Part shown: positions 1-11,012 of the stretch, piece by piece
Layout: each line of letters opens with the position of its first letter
Position numbering within the stretch: position 1 is the stretch's first letter
NCBI GenBank assembly: GCA_963971425.1
Contig: OZ020518.1
Coordinates: forward strand, 8,101,989-8,165,988
Length of the DNA: 64,000 nt
Direction of reading: 5' to 3'
Source of the DNA: Bryoerythrophyllum caledonicum
Taxonomy: Eukaryota; Streptophyta; Bryopsida; Pottiales; Pottiaceae
The notes under the pieces: model-generated
Seen by the model: only the letters and a program-made list of their open reading frames with translations
The model's database searches: none
Told to the model about the DNA's origin: nothing
Translations under genes and position numbers: made by a program

Positions 1-300
1 ATAATATAATAACATAATAAAATAATATAACATAATAATATAATAACATAATAATATAATATAACATAATAATATAATAACATAATAATATAATAACATA
101 ATAATATAATAACATAATAAAATAATAACATAATAATATTATTTTATAATATAATAATATAAACATAATATTATAATATAATATAACAGAATATAATAAT
201 AACATAATAATAACATATATGAATAACATAATAACATATATTATAATATTAATATTATATACAATAATAACATATATAATAATAACATATTAATACTATA
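1..300. repeat. AT-rich low-complexity tandem block
   Basis: The first 300 bases are almost only A and T with scattered C, built from degenerate units of the kind ATAATATAATAACATA. The block starts before the window. No gene is visible in it. Confidence 0.9.
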
Positions 301-310
301 TTAATAACCA

Positions 311-392
311 AAATTGATGTGGTCCACCTCAATTTTCATCCACATTACCTATACCTCCACACTATATTCAGTGAATGGTGTAGTGATTTTTG
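311..392. mobile_element. Partial MITE end (TA/CAC family)
   Basis: This stretch contains ACACTATATTCAGTG followed by a GTGTAGTG end. It resembles the right end of the complete element at 9096-9294, which has the same 15 bases followed by TTTAGTGTAG. The left end is not recognisable, so this looks like a truncated copy. Confidence 0.4.
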
Positions 393-602
393 GTGTGCGA
401 TGACATAACACAAGGTAGAACATAGATCCATTGACTTTATGCAGTGTGTAGTGGAAAAATATGCCATTATCATGAGTCAAAATGCGTTGGCTCTATCTGG
501 GCACCCTGGAAAAAAACAATTTTGCACTCTTCAAATGCATGTGTCTTACAATCCACATGATTAAACTTTACAAAATTTTAAAGTGTGTTCTTGTAGTAGT
601 TT
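387..602. repeat. Dispersed repeat, copy 1
   Basis: About 215 bases from the TTTTTGGTGTGCGATGAC region to TTGTAGTAGTT match 12741-12960 at moderate identity. Shared landmarks are AAGGTAGAACATA, ATATGCCATTATC, CTCTTCAAATGCATGT and the terminal GTAGTAGTT. Small ORFs inside both copies are not conserved, so this is a non-coding dispersed repeat of unknown class. Confidence 0.6.
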
Positions 603-1157
603 GTCTTGTGTGTCCATGTTGCACACGGGTGTGTTTGAGTCTAGCTCATCGTCCGCTCAAACTTTTTAGAGATCTCTTCCCATTTTTACTCTGATTCTCG
701 AACTCAATCCCTTGCTAGCCATGATATCCACATTTGGGTTAGAATATGGCTTGTTTGGGCGAAGATAACTTCATTTGGGTGGAGATGCTTTCCTAATGTG
801 TACAAAAGCAAGAAGCGTAAGCTTGATCTCGCTATCATCTCAACAAATGTTGCTGAAGATGAAGAAGCAATTGGAGTAGGAGGTGGAATTGACATGGAAT
901 GTGAGAATGGTGTGCTTGAGGGATGTGGTACTACTAGTGTCGATCCAGGCTTGCAACATAGGAAGAGGTGTGGAGGATGACATTGCAAGAATCAGGTTTG
1001 TGGTGGTGATATTATGGTATATTTTGTCAATTAGTTGTTGTAGATGCATAAGCATTCCTTGGCATTCAAAGTGTGGGTTCTTTCAACAACAATCTGTTCT
1101 TGTGATTGTGAAAATATGGATATGGATGTGAAATGGAAGTGCTAAAGTTTTTCTTAT
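603..1157. other. Gene-free stretch upstream of the resistance pseudogene
   Basis: Short ORFs occur on both strands but none shows a recognisable domain. Part of it may be the decayed 5' region of the TIR-NB-ARC-LRR pseudogene that follows. Confidence 0.4.
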
Positions 1158-1739
1158 GTGTATGTAGGGACCGTTTTGAACCAAAGCACAAAGTATTTCT
1201 CAGTCACAGCGGGTTCTAAAAGAGCTTTGTGGAGTAGTTGTGTCTTGATTTGGAGGGTACAGATAGATACCCCTTCTTCGATAAACGCCGGGGTAGTTTA
1301 CCTGTTGGTAAAAAGTGTCCAAAACTCTTGTTTTCTGCTATTCAACAATGCGAGGTTGGAGTGGTGGTTTTTTTGGAAGAATTTTTTACACATTCTAAAT
1401 GGCCAATGTTGGAGCTTGTGGAGATGGTGAGAGCATCAAAGGAGCATGGATATTGTGTCTATATTTTATAACATTTCACATGAGAAGTGTTGTGACGAAG
1501 GGACTCAAAGAGGATGGAAAAGGAAATGGGAAGAGTTGGCTAAAAGAGACTCATCAATCAACATTGATAAGTGGATGAAGGCTTTGAAGATTTTTGGTTC
1601 AACAACTGGTCTTGTTTTAAGGAATCCGAGGGAAGAAGTGCAACTGCGACTTGAAGTTGTTGAAGCAGTCTGTAAATTAGTTCTTCCGGAATCACAACCA
1701 GATGATTTGGATGTTGAAGGAAAGGATCGGTTGTGCAAG
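1158..1739 (+). pseudogene. TIR-like N-terminal domain of the NLR pseudogene
   Basis: In intact receptors the TIR domain signals by self-association and NAD+ cleavage. Here the domain is spread over three reading frames. The order is a first part ending near KRALWSS, a core reading FFDKRRGSLPVG ... AIQQCEVGVVVFLEEFF ... KWPMLELVEMV from 1238, and a third part from 1446 with FYNISHEKC and the C-terminal helices. Frame 0 changes to frame 2 near 1235 and back to frame 0 near 1455, which looks like two compensating indels. The end at AAG|GTGTGC (donor at 1740, phase 0) matches the acceptor of the NB-ARC exon. Either the locus is decayed or the assembly has indel errors here. Confidence 0.65.
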
Positions 1740-1932
1740 GTGTGCATGCCGACAAACTATAATTTCGTTTAGGATGATATAATCATGGAAGCAAGTTTAG
1801 AAATTGTTTTCAAGGGGCTGTTGAATGATAACTTTTGTGACTTTATGTATTGTTGACTTTTGACATGTTGGATAAGGGGAGCATGCTAGGTCTGTATCTG
1901 ATAGATTATTGTTTTTGTATGTTGTTTTGAAG

Positions 1933-3053
1933 ATTATATTGGATAAGATTGAATCAAATCCTCAAGAATCAAGTGTTGGAGTTCGGGTTGTGGGTTTGTA
2001 TGGAACTGGTGGTATCGGCAAAACAACCATTTGCAAGGTTCTTTTCAACAAATCCTTCAAGGAGTTTCGTGGCAAAGTGTGCTATGTTGAATTCAAAAGT
2101 AAAAGTAAAAGCAAGTTGGAGTTATTTCAAGAGCTGTTGAGAACTCTTACAAATACAAGGCACAATCTATAGGACAAAATGGACATAGACAAGGTATGAC
2201 CATGTCATACTATGGCATGACAACATGCATTTTTGGGTTATTAATGCATTTTTTTTCATAAGGAACAACTTATGTTCAGAGATTACAATGTCATAGTTGT
2301 ATGATATTGATGCTGAGATGAATACAAGATGTATTAATTCATTTACTACTAGATGCTTTGTGGACCTTGTAGTGCAAAGACCAGCTGAAGAGGTGTATTG
2401 TCAAGCAACTGGTATTTCTGATCATTGACAATGTGGATAAAGAATCATCAATTGAAGCAAAAACATATCTTGAAGCCATACATTCTTTTGCTAATGGAAG
2501 TGTGGTGGTAACGTCACGCTCCTTGGATCAAGTGAAGGCCTTAAACATACTTGAAGATGATTGTTTAGGAATGCCGGAGTTGGAGCGACTTGAAGCAAGA
2601 AACTTATTCGAAAGGTGTGTTGCATCCATTGTTGGAACAAAGCTAAAATTGGAGGACAAAATGATTGATCTATGTATGGAGGTTTGTTGCTTCAAAAAAG
2701 GTGATGGTATCAATCATCATTACCACCCTCTTGCACTGAAGGTGTTGGGGAACGTATTGCGAGAAGAGATGGGTTGTCATGGTTTTGATTCAAAACAATG
2801 GGCTGCAACAGTATCAAAGCTTGAGGAGTCTCATGAGCTTTTAGAGGCGAAGAAGCAAATATTTTCCATTTTGAGGATACGTCACGACACATTGTTACTT
2901 GGAGATCAAATGTTGTTCATGGATGTCGCATTGTTTGTGGAGCCCAAGTCATCTATCAAGTTTGATTCTTTTGATGTACGCGAGGGCCCAAATCTATTTG
3001 AGTGGCTTGGCACGATCCATGGGCTAAAGGACCGTAAGGCAAATAAGGCACGG
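1933..3053 (+). pseudogene. NB-ARC nucleotide-binding domain of the NLR pseudogene
   Basis: This is the ATP/ADP-binding switch domain of plant NLRs. The P-loop GTGGIGKTT is encoded at 2002-2028, the kinase-2 motif LVFLIIDNVD at 2409-2438, the RNBS-B motif GSVVVTSRS at 2496-2522, and a GLPLA-position motif HHYHPLALKVLG at 2715-2750. A 179-base intron (2194-2372) lies between P-loop and kinase 2, with GT and AG borders and both exons in phase 0. One TAG at 2170-2172 interrupts the first exon, where the frame otherwise runs straight to the splice donor. The motifs themselves are well preserved, so the loss of function is probably recent. Confidence 0.85.
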
Positions 3054-3257
3054 GTGGGTTTAAAATTCTCTTTCAAAATGCCTCTTGATGCCTAGAATAC
3101 AAATGATATGTTTGTTCATTAAAGCTAAGTATTTGAATGAAGGCCTTTGGTTTTATTGGTTTGTTTGTTTGGATAAGAATTAAGGACTGCTGAGTATATG
3201 TGGATGTTGATTTAAGAAATTGACGTAATCAAATTTGATTGGTGTCCTGTTGTGCAG

Positions 3258-6109
3258 TTGGAGAATCTGCATAAGAAGTCTTTGTTGGAGAGTGTGGGTG
3301 ATGGATCTACAAACGTTGGTATACATGACTTGTGGCAAGAGTTTTGTATTGAGAAATCGAAGTGGAGGATTTTGCAGATCGACGTTGCGTTTATTATGGA
3401 CGGGAATGCAAAGGGCTTGGAGAAAGTAGCCCATCTGGACGTTGTCGGGAAAAGCTGGAGAGAATGTGCTTCACAATAGAGGCAGGAATGCAGAGATTTC
3501 TTGGATTGAAGTTAGATCATTTTGCAAATCTGAAAGTCTTGAAGGTGATATTATGGATGAGGTGATGAATCCTGTGGAGGTCGATTTGGCAAACCTGCAA
3601 CATTTGAAACATTTGGAATTGGGAGCTATTCACAAGAATTTCATTGTTCGTGGACTACGATCGCTGTCAGACTTCGCATATTTGAAATGGTCCGGCATGC
3701 CGGATGACAAAGTGTATGCTGAAGATATCGGATTCCTGAAGAATCTGCAGTTTTTGAAGTTGCCGTGTTTTGAAGGGCAGAGACTACCAGATATGAGCAA
3801 GCTGACTTCTCTGCGACTGGCATATTTTCCGTTCTGCAGGCAATAGAAGGCCATATCGGGTCTGAGCTCAAAGTTGACAAATTTACGAAGCTTGAATTTG
3901 AGCTGCAGTTCGAACTTGCGAAGCTGCCCCCATTTAGATGGATTAACTTCTTTGGAAAGCCTGGACTGCCGTGGTCTTGAAGAGTTGCCTAATCTTGAGA
4001 GGTTGACAAATTTGAAGGAATTAATGATGCGAGAATGCTCATCCCTGAGCACATGTCAAGGCCTGGGTGGATTGAGATATTTGCAGAAGACGGATATTTC
4101 TCAATGTACAACGTTGAGTGGATTGCCTTTCTTAAGTGACTTTGTTTCTCTGCTTGACCTGACCCTGGAAGGGTGCATGAGCTCGATCTCCTTGACCAGC
4201 AACAAACCGTTGTGTAGTCTGATACGTCTAAATCTTGAGGACTGCCGGACCTTAGCTTCACTAGATCTAAGGTAAGCCACCCTAAAACCGCCAATATCCC
4301 ATGGCCGACAGCTACTTTTTCACTAAAAACCGCCACTACATGCACATGTAACCAACTCTCTATTTTTAATGGCGGGAGTAAAGGCAAGGGTGGCATGAAT
4401 TGGATGCACAATTGGTGGTTTTAGGGGAATGGGATCTTCTAGATTTATTGCACATGCAAGAGTGGAGAAAATGGAATATTTCTAGAATTAGTTTAAGGTT
4501 GACTCATTGCCGGTTTTTGGTTGTTATGCATGCGGTTTTAGGCCATTTGTGGAAGGGTCATGGCCCCCACCTACTGACGCTCACCCAACTTTATTCACAT
4601 GTGCCTTTGAAAATTCATAACTAATTCATAACACATCGGAAAAATATGAAATCACTTGGGTTGAAATTGTAATTCTATTGGCTATCACTGAAAAATAATT
4701 TAATTATTATCTAGGTTCTCTATATATGCAAACTGCTTAACTTGACGGTTATGGGGGGGTTTACCTTAAGTTGTTTTCTGAGTTTCACTACGACGAACCC
4801 TGTCGTTTTTCATTCACTATTTTGAGGATTTTCTGACCAGGGAGTCAGTTAGGTCACAAATGACAAAAAGTAAACGCTTTTCCGATTTCCAGTGAGCGAA
4901 GAGCGACATTTAGTGAGTGAAGAGCGACACTTTTGAATGAAAAACGACAGGGTTCCATGTAGTGCGGAATGAAAAACGATGTTGCTCATAGTAGTGTTTG
5001 GAAATGCTTGACCTTAGCGACTCTGCGCCTCACAAGCTTGAACAGCAACGTGCCTATACATCAACTCAAAGAGCTTTGTCTCGGTGAATGCCAGAGACTG
5101 ACCAGAATTCCAGATTTGAGCACTTTCATCAATTTGGAGAACCTGAACCTTGCAGGTTGTGTTGGCCTGACCAGCTTGACAAGCAGACATGTCCCTTGTG
5201 TTATTTGAAACGTCTGCATCGTAGAAGCTGCCGCAGCTTAGCTGCATTAAATTTGAGCTATTTTCCGTCTCTGGAAATTTTGAACCTTTTCAACGCCAAG
5301 AACTTGACAAGCTTGATCAGTAGTGTCCCTTAAATGCATGCTCTCAAAGAGCTCCCTTCTAGACGGATGTAAGAGATTGCCCACACTTCCAGATTTGTGC
5401 AGTTTTCTAAATCTGTCGGAGCTGAACCTGGCAGGATGTGTACACTTGGCCATCTTGAACAGCATAAACCCTGCATAAATGTAAACATCTGAATCTTCGG
5501 GATTGTCATTTCTTGGTTACACTGAACTTGAGTTCGTTCCCAGACTTGGAAACACTCAACCTTCGTAACTGTTCAAGTTTAATAAGTTGGATTATCGATG
5601 TCCCTTTGGTTGCTCTCAAGGAGCTTGATCTTGGTGGATTTGGGGGACAGATGGCGCTTCCAAGTTTGTTATTTAACAAATCTGGAGACGCTGAACCTTT
5701 CAGGATGTTGGAGCTTGCTCCGCTGGACCAGCACAGAATCCATGTACTGTACAGTCTGAAACGCCTAAGCCTTTCCAGGTGCATGAGCTTAGTTACAGTA
5801 GACTTGAGTCCTTTTCCGCAGTTGGAAGAGCTGGAACTTCGCAAGTGGTTGAACTTGACAAGCTTGAGTTGTGATGTCCCATTGCTTGCTCTCAAGAAGC
5901 TTGATCTTTTTGACTGCGAGCGGCTGACGGCACTTTCAGATTTGTGTCATTTTGTTGATCTGGAGACGCTGAACCTTTCAAGATGCTCGAGCTTGCCCTG
6001 CTTGAACAGCTGTGCCGAATGCTTGCACAGCTTGAAACACCTGAACCTTGAAAACTGCCTGGGCTTAGTTGCACTAGATTTGAATACTATTCCAGGGTTG
6101 GAAGTTTAG
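3258..6109 (+). pseudogene. Linker and leucine-rich repeats of the NLR pseudogene
   Basis: After the splice acceptor at 3257 the sequence encodes LENLHKKSLLES and HDLWQEFC, typical of the region between NB-ARC and LRR. It then encodes at least twelve repeats of the LxxLxxLxLxxC type (for example LTSLESLDCRGL, LVTLNLSSFPDLETLNL). The longest open stretch is 5513-6109 (about 198 residues). Frame changes near 3460, 3540, 5025 and 5205 and a stop at 3844-3846 break it. A phase-2 intron at 4272-4782 fits well: donor AAG|GTAAGC, acceptor TTTTCTGAG. The reading frame is restored across it only when the 4786-4996 insertion and one TTT copy are ignored. Confidence 0.75.
4786..4996. mobile_element. CACTA-type MITE inserted in the LRR exon
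   Basis: The segment begins CACTAC and ends GTAGTG. Imperfect terminal inverted repeats of about 30 bases share GTTTTTCATTC, and there is a second internal inverted copy (CCTGTCGTTTTTCATTC). The 3-base target TTT is present on both sides (4783-4785 and 4997-4999), as expected for the CACTA (En/Spm) superfamily. The target lies directly after the splice acceptor at 4781-4782. No coding capacity. Confidence 0.8.
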
Positions 6110-6720
6110 TTTAGTTTTTTTGTCTACATACATGAAAATCAGCAAGTGAATAGTTTTGTTGATATGGACGGTACTGTAGTGTTATTTTGTTTGCCAAGAA
6201 GGGTTCGTGAAAACTGGAACTGTAATCGGGATTACTTGTGAGGTAGAACATTTCTTGAGACTTTTCGAACATTTTCTGAGATAAAATGATCCAGTACTCA
6301 ATATTTGCTCAAAGTTGGTTCAGTAAGTACTTTCTGTTGTATGCACAGATAACCCCACGCGTATTATGATATCGAAACCACCTGTCAGCTTATCAATAAA
6401 CCACGTCAAATACTTGACACCAAAGGGCTCCTCGGTGCTGCACTCTCACAACAGATGCTCAAATCTCCCAATAACGCTGCGTGCGGACACTTTGAGGAAC
6501 ACGAGCAAGATTCTTCTGCATTCCATAGAGGTAGTTATGTACATGGAACGATATCAGAGTCCCAGCTCCTTACTATATTTTCTAAAGAGAGTCACTCATG
6601 TGGAATGAACAACCCCCTCAGAATGTAAACATTGTCAGAGTCGGCCTCAACATTATTATACAGTAGTAGCAAATGTATCACCAACCACGAGTACTTCACA
6701 GTACCTCCCGCATCTCTCCT
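6110..6720. other. No gene; probable 3' untranslated region of the next gene
   Basis: The stretch separates the NLR pseudogene from the stop codon of the minus-strand gene at 6721. Its right half (from about 6366) has the richer base composition of transcribed sequence. It probably holds the 3' UTR of that gene, which converges on the pseudogene. Confidence 0.4.
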
Positions 6721-8154
6721 CTATGCTTCGGACTTCACTTTGTCGGATTCGTCACTGAACACACTGGTGCCATCTTGTTCTTTCGCGCTCCACACCTCTC
6801 GTGCAATATCAGCGCCAGGCTTCTCTCTTCCAAGATCTTTGACTTGAAATTCCTCAGCCTCAACTTCCTCGGGATCACCTGTACAACACAAAAAAATGAG
6901 ATATGCAGCAAGAGTTGATGATACCATGAATTATTCGAGCACTCGAATGGTAGGAGCTACAACATCAACTATACCGTAAAAGACAATCACCTGGCGCCAT
7001 TGGGCACCAATGCACCAGAGCTGATCCCAAACTTTCAGCATTCGTCAGGACATGAAACACGTATCTGCTCTGCTACAACTCAACACGTTATCCAGTGAAT
7101 GACCAGAATCTAAAACCTACCAATTACGTTGGACTGCCTGAAAAGCTCTTGGCTAGCTTTCTCGATGGTCTCCTCGGGGTGCTCGTCGGTTTTCACCTCA
7201 TCCTACATTCTTCAAATAAAGTAGTTAAAAACTTGGACCATAAAGTGCAATCTGGTGCAAACATGTCAATATACTCGAAGTCATTGCAAGAACATGGTAA
7301 AGCTTAGCACTCAATCACTCGTAGGAGACGGCATTCGAACTATGGAAACTGATAATCTTATGAAGCGTCACCCTCCACATCACAAACAAGAGGGAAATCA
7401 GTATGAGAAAAGTAATCAAACTTCCTTCAGAAGTTACGATAGATTTAGACGAACCAATTCGTGACGGATCCATCAAAACATGAGCCGGGTGTAATTAACC
7501 ATACGTCCATGTTAGGAATTTCAGTAGCACGTCCCCCCAACGATTGGTCCGAAGTCGCCACATCTAGGGATAGGACCGAAGGGTGACCATCATCCACTTC
7601 CCTAGTAGAACTTCGTTAGCTCATCAAGAGGCAAAGATCGTTACTCACAATAACTCCTGAACATTTCCTGCGATATCCGGATTAAGAACCACCCAAAAGA
7701 GATACCAAGTAACACACGAAAACCTTTCCGATCTTTGATAGCAAAAAAAAAACACTCTCCGCACACCTTGTAAGCCGGCGCAACATCCAGAATACGTACC
7801 GCCAAGCTAGAGATTGCACCACATGAAATAAAACCAAAATATGATGACTAGCAGTAATCTTTGCAAGAAAAAATGAAGTCTCGTGCTTGCCTCAGCTTCG
7901 TCAGGAGCTGCAGCATTTGCATGCTCTTCGTTGTAAGTCCCGTAGCCCACGAACCTCAAAGCCCCAACACGCGAAGCGGCGCTCGATGGAACGAGCGCAC
8001 CACCAGCTCCTCTGGATTCAACACACCAAACTGCAGCCATCTCCATCCTTCCAACCCTGGGGAGAGTATCTTTCGTCGCGGGGCCAAGGGAGCCTCGTGA
8101 GGCCATCGACGACAGTCGCCTCATCGCTGTTCTCAAAGTCGCAGCCGTCCTCAT
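6721..8154 (-). CDS. Small protein with probable mitochondrial presequence, 3 coding exons
   Basis: I do not recognise the family. Three exons join in phase into 167 residues: 8154-7891, 7202-7121 and 6878-6721 (TAG). The N-terminus is basic, rich in R, A, S and T and free of acidic residues at first (MRTAATLRTAMRRLSSMASR), as in mitochondrial targeting peptides. The C-terminal half is strongly acidic and helical (DEHPEETIEKASQELFRQ, then GDPEEVEAEEFQVKDLG) and ends KVKSEA. Intron 2 is GT-AG. Intron 1 would use a GC donor (GAG|GCAAGC) because no GT fits. A 5' UTR intron (8157-8707) is likely, since TTTGCAG lies 2 bases before the ATG. No membrane segment is seen. The exon model is good; the location is inferred. 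Confidence 0.7.
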
Positions 8155-8156
8155 CG

Positions 8157-8990
8157 CTGCAAACTTTCACCCGGAACACCTCGCAGGCCCTTTCACACAC
8201 GCTTCCTGCACGTCCCACCACAACTTAACTTAGCTCAACCCACTACTTCACTCTCCATCTCACAAGACCTGCACACCACGACAAAACCAGAATCTCCAAA
8301 CCTGGAAGAAAAGAATCTTCCTCACAAAACAAGTCCGACAACAAAATGCAGCAATGAAACGAAACACACATATTCACACTCATTCACTACCAGATCGATA
8401 CCAAAAACCCGTCAAAATCCCAAATCAACACCCACAACTGACCCTACCCCAAAAACCAAATCCTCGTTCCAAATCACCACTGATAATGAAGAAACAAAAA
8501 ACATAGCTCTTCTCCTGTTCTTCTCTGATGACTCAGGTGTTCGTTTCTCCGTTATCCCAGGATGGACACAGATCGTAAGTACAAAAGACAAGACACTACA
8601 AACACGACTCCCTGCACACACCACACCCCACTTCGGACAAAAACTCAAGCCCCGAATGAAAAAACCAGTTCTAAAACTCGGGAAAAAAGCGGCGGGGGGT
8701 AGTTACCTGTAGAATGCTACGAGGAACGTCGCTGGGGAGCTCGGGGAGGCGAGGCGAGCATCTGTGAAGCTGGAACGGGAGGGATGGGAGTGGCGAGGGG
8801 GGGACCATGCCCGCATCGACGTCCTCCCGTAGGCGCTTTCGGAGCGTCTCCGTCCGACGGAGTTCCGGGGGTTTCGTCGGGTGATGGGTATCTTGGGCGA
8901 CGGAGGTGGGCGTTTCGGACGAGACGGCGGCAACGGTTGGCAGCAAATACAGACTGACATGTGCAGGGCCGCGCCCGCCTCTGAGCAGTA
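8157..8990 (-). promoter_or_regulatory. 5' UTR intron and GC-rich leader/promoter of the 6.7-8.2 kb gene
   Basis: From about 8700 to 9060 the DNA is much richer in G+C and CpG than its surroundings. On the minus strand it ends in CTACAG|GTAACT at 8708/8707, a good splice donor. The matching acceptor TTTGCAG sits at 8159-8157, directly before the start codon. The block is therefore best read as a first non-coding exon and promoter. ORFs across it continue past the donor and show no domain. Confidence 0.5.
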
Positions 8991-10486
8991 GTACAGTAGT
9001 ATGTATACGCACTACGGTACCATACGGTGTTGTGAGGTACCAAATCCGGCTTGGTTTGGTGTCTCACACCCATATCGGGTTGAGGCGGAAAACTACACCG
9101 TTCCTTGAATATAGTGTAGACTGGATTATTTGAAATTTCCTACACTAGTTGAAAATTTACATGTAATTGTTGACTGACACACACTTGCTTGAGAACAAAT
9201 ACCCAATCAGAACTTGGCATGCACATGCTTTGATGGAAATTAGTGTGGATGATCTACATCAATTATGAATCTACACTATATTCAGTGTTTAGTGTAGTTT
9301 GGTTATTAACCGAACCATTGGATTACCCTTCTTCGACTTTACAATTTTTACCATATCTGTAACTTATCTATTCCTAGTGTGGTCCCACATCATTCTCATG
9401 TGTTTCCAATCTTCCCAAGTGCATTCCTAAGCAAGTTCCCAAGTGGGCACGGTAGTTCCCTAGTGTTCCTAATGTATAACTTTAAAATGTCAGAAAAAAA
9501 ATTCACTTTGGATGGGGCCCACCATCTGACGTTGGGGTTCGGATGGGAGTTGGATGTGCGTTTTCTTATTAGTGTGACGAACTCATGAGCTCCTTTGGAG
9601 GTCGGGCTTCTAACACTTAGAGGATGGAGCCTATGACCGTGGAATCAACCCCAATTTCCATTCTACTGTGTACTCTGATTTTTCATCAAATACAAGAGGA
9701 ATTTTTTTATTTTTTTTTCAAAGATGAAATCACATGTTTTGTTTGTATCACAAAAATCACAAGTTTTTTTTGGGAAAATTTGAATTTATTGTGATTTTTT
9801 GAAGGACAAGTGAAGAAAATTCATATCAAATTCAAAGTATGCTAAAATAAATTTGGAAGTTTCACCAAAAGTGCACATTGTAGGGACAAAACTTGTGGTG
9901 TAAATGAAACTTGCATGTTCAGCTAAAATTAGATAATTGGTTGTAGGCCCAATCTTCAAATCGCAATAACTTATCCAATTTTAAGTATTTGCCAAATTTT
10001 CAAACTGGAATGGAAACTAGACTTCATAAACCTTGTTTCATTAGTTGGACTCAAAATCAAAAAATATCATTTTAATGACTCGAATTCAGATCTAAGGCTA
10101 GAATGAGGAGTTTCTACAATACACGCATTGAGATCCATGTTACAAACTTTTTCTTCTTTAGATCCCTCCTAGATTTTGAGGAGGAAATTACCGTCATATG
10201 AAATGGAAATTTTGACTTATCAAGAATTCATTTAAGTAATGGACCTTTAAAGGTGATCATTTGAGAAACGTACTAGAAACTGCACCAATCATCGTAATTA
10301 GTATGCTTTTACTTTTGATTCACTCAAGGTTATATAATATTAGTTAAATGGAATTTTTTTACCTTGAGTGCAAGTGGTACAATGTCATCACTACCTTCAC
10401 AAACACTAAGGGTAAAAAGGGTCACTTTCAATAGCATGCTACAGACTTGGATAGATGAAAAGTAAAATCATGCTAATTAGATTGTA
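8929..10486. repeat. 1.56-kb direct repeat, copy 1
   Basis: From GGCAACGGTTGGCAGCAA to TTAGATTGTA this segment matches 11013-12588 closely and in the same orientation. It contains a 199-base MITE (9096-9294) missing from the other copy and lacks about 215 bases present there (12053-12269). Its right border coincides with a Helitron-like terminus. The left border lies inside the GC-rich leader of the neighbouring gene, so copy 2 carries a duplicated piece of that leader. No protein is encoded. Confidence 0.85.
9096..9294. mobile_element. MITE with CAC/GTG ends and TA target duplication
   Basis: The ends are inverted repeats sharing GAATATAGTGTAGA at positions 14-27 of each end. The element starts CACC and ends AGTG. 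A TA dinucleotide lies on each side (9094-9095, 9295-9296). The homologous repeat copy has one uninterrupted TA at 11178-11179, so this is a true insertion with a 2-base target duplication. No ORF. Confidence 0.85.
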
Positions 10487-11012
10487 CTAGGGTTGGTACC
10501 CGTCGTCCCGACGGGGAGAGCAGAGGGTTGTGTGTTAAATTTACCTTTGCATGTTTTGTATTTTAAAACCTATAAGCTCAAATCGAATCTAGCTAAAATC
10601 GAATCTAAATCAAATCAAGTACATTTCCCGTTGTCATCAACTGACCGGGCCAATCCCAACTTAAATAAACATATGTAAATGCAAAAATAAAATTTACCCA
10701 TTATATATGCATTATGTACTATATATACCTACTATTCACTTTAAATACCCATTATTTATTTCATATACGTGTTATTGTCTTTAGATAACTATAATTTATT
10801 TTATGTACCCGAGGTAATATATTGTGTAGTTTCAATATGTTGGAAATTATGGTTTTATTTTTCTATTTTTGATACATAATACAATTTCAAAACTCAATAA
10901 GCCAAATTTGAATAAAAGGGCACTATAAAGGATTCCTCCAAAGGGCACTATAAAGGATTCTTCCAAAGGGCACATATAGAGGATTCATTCAAAGTTCACA
11001 TTCAATTCAAAA
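10487..11012 (-). mobile_element. Helitron-like 3' end and spacer between the direct repeats
   Basis: Read on the minus strand, a perfect 7-base stem with a 3-base loop (10499-10515, CCCGTCG/CGACGGG) is followed 8 bases later by CTAG and then a host T. This is the textbook 3' terminus of a Helitron. Homology of the two flanking 1.56-kb repeats stops exactly at this point. The other (5', TC) end is not identified. The spacer is AT-rich, and 10917-10985 holds three tandem units of the GGGCACTATAAAGGATTC type. Confidence 0.5.

Larger units (their letters stand above)
1158..6109 (+). pseudogene. TIR-NB-ARC-LRR (NLR) disease-resistance-like pseudogene
   Basis: This is a remnant of an intracellular plant immune receptor of the TIR-NB-ARC-LRR class. 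The domain order is complete. The TIR-like part spans about 1158-1739, the NB-ARC exons 1933-2193 and 2373-3053, a linker and first leucine-rich repeats lie at 3258-4271, and more repeats at 4783-6109. Splice sites that keep phase can be placed at 1740/1932, 2194/2372, 3054/3257 and 4272/4782. The gene is not functional as read. There are frame changes near 1235, 1455, 3460, 3540, 5025, 5205 and in 5334-5512, in-frame stops at 2170-2172 (TAG) and 3844-3846 (TAG), and a transposon inside the LRR exon. The NB-ARC style (HHYHPLALKVLG in place of GLPLA) resembles bryophyte NLRs as I know them. The class call is firm; the exact start is not. Confidence 0.85.

Noticed and set aside
8671..9012. Minus-strand ORF of 113 codons in the GC-rich block
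   Set aside because: It is Pro/Arg/Ser-rich with no domain, overlaps other equally long frames, and runs through a good splice donor at 8707. A non-coding leader exon explains it better.
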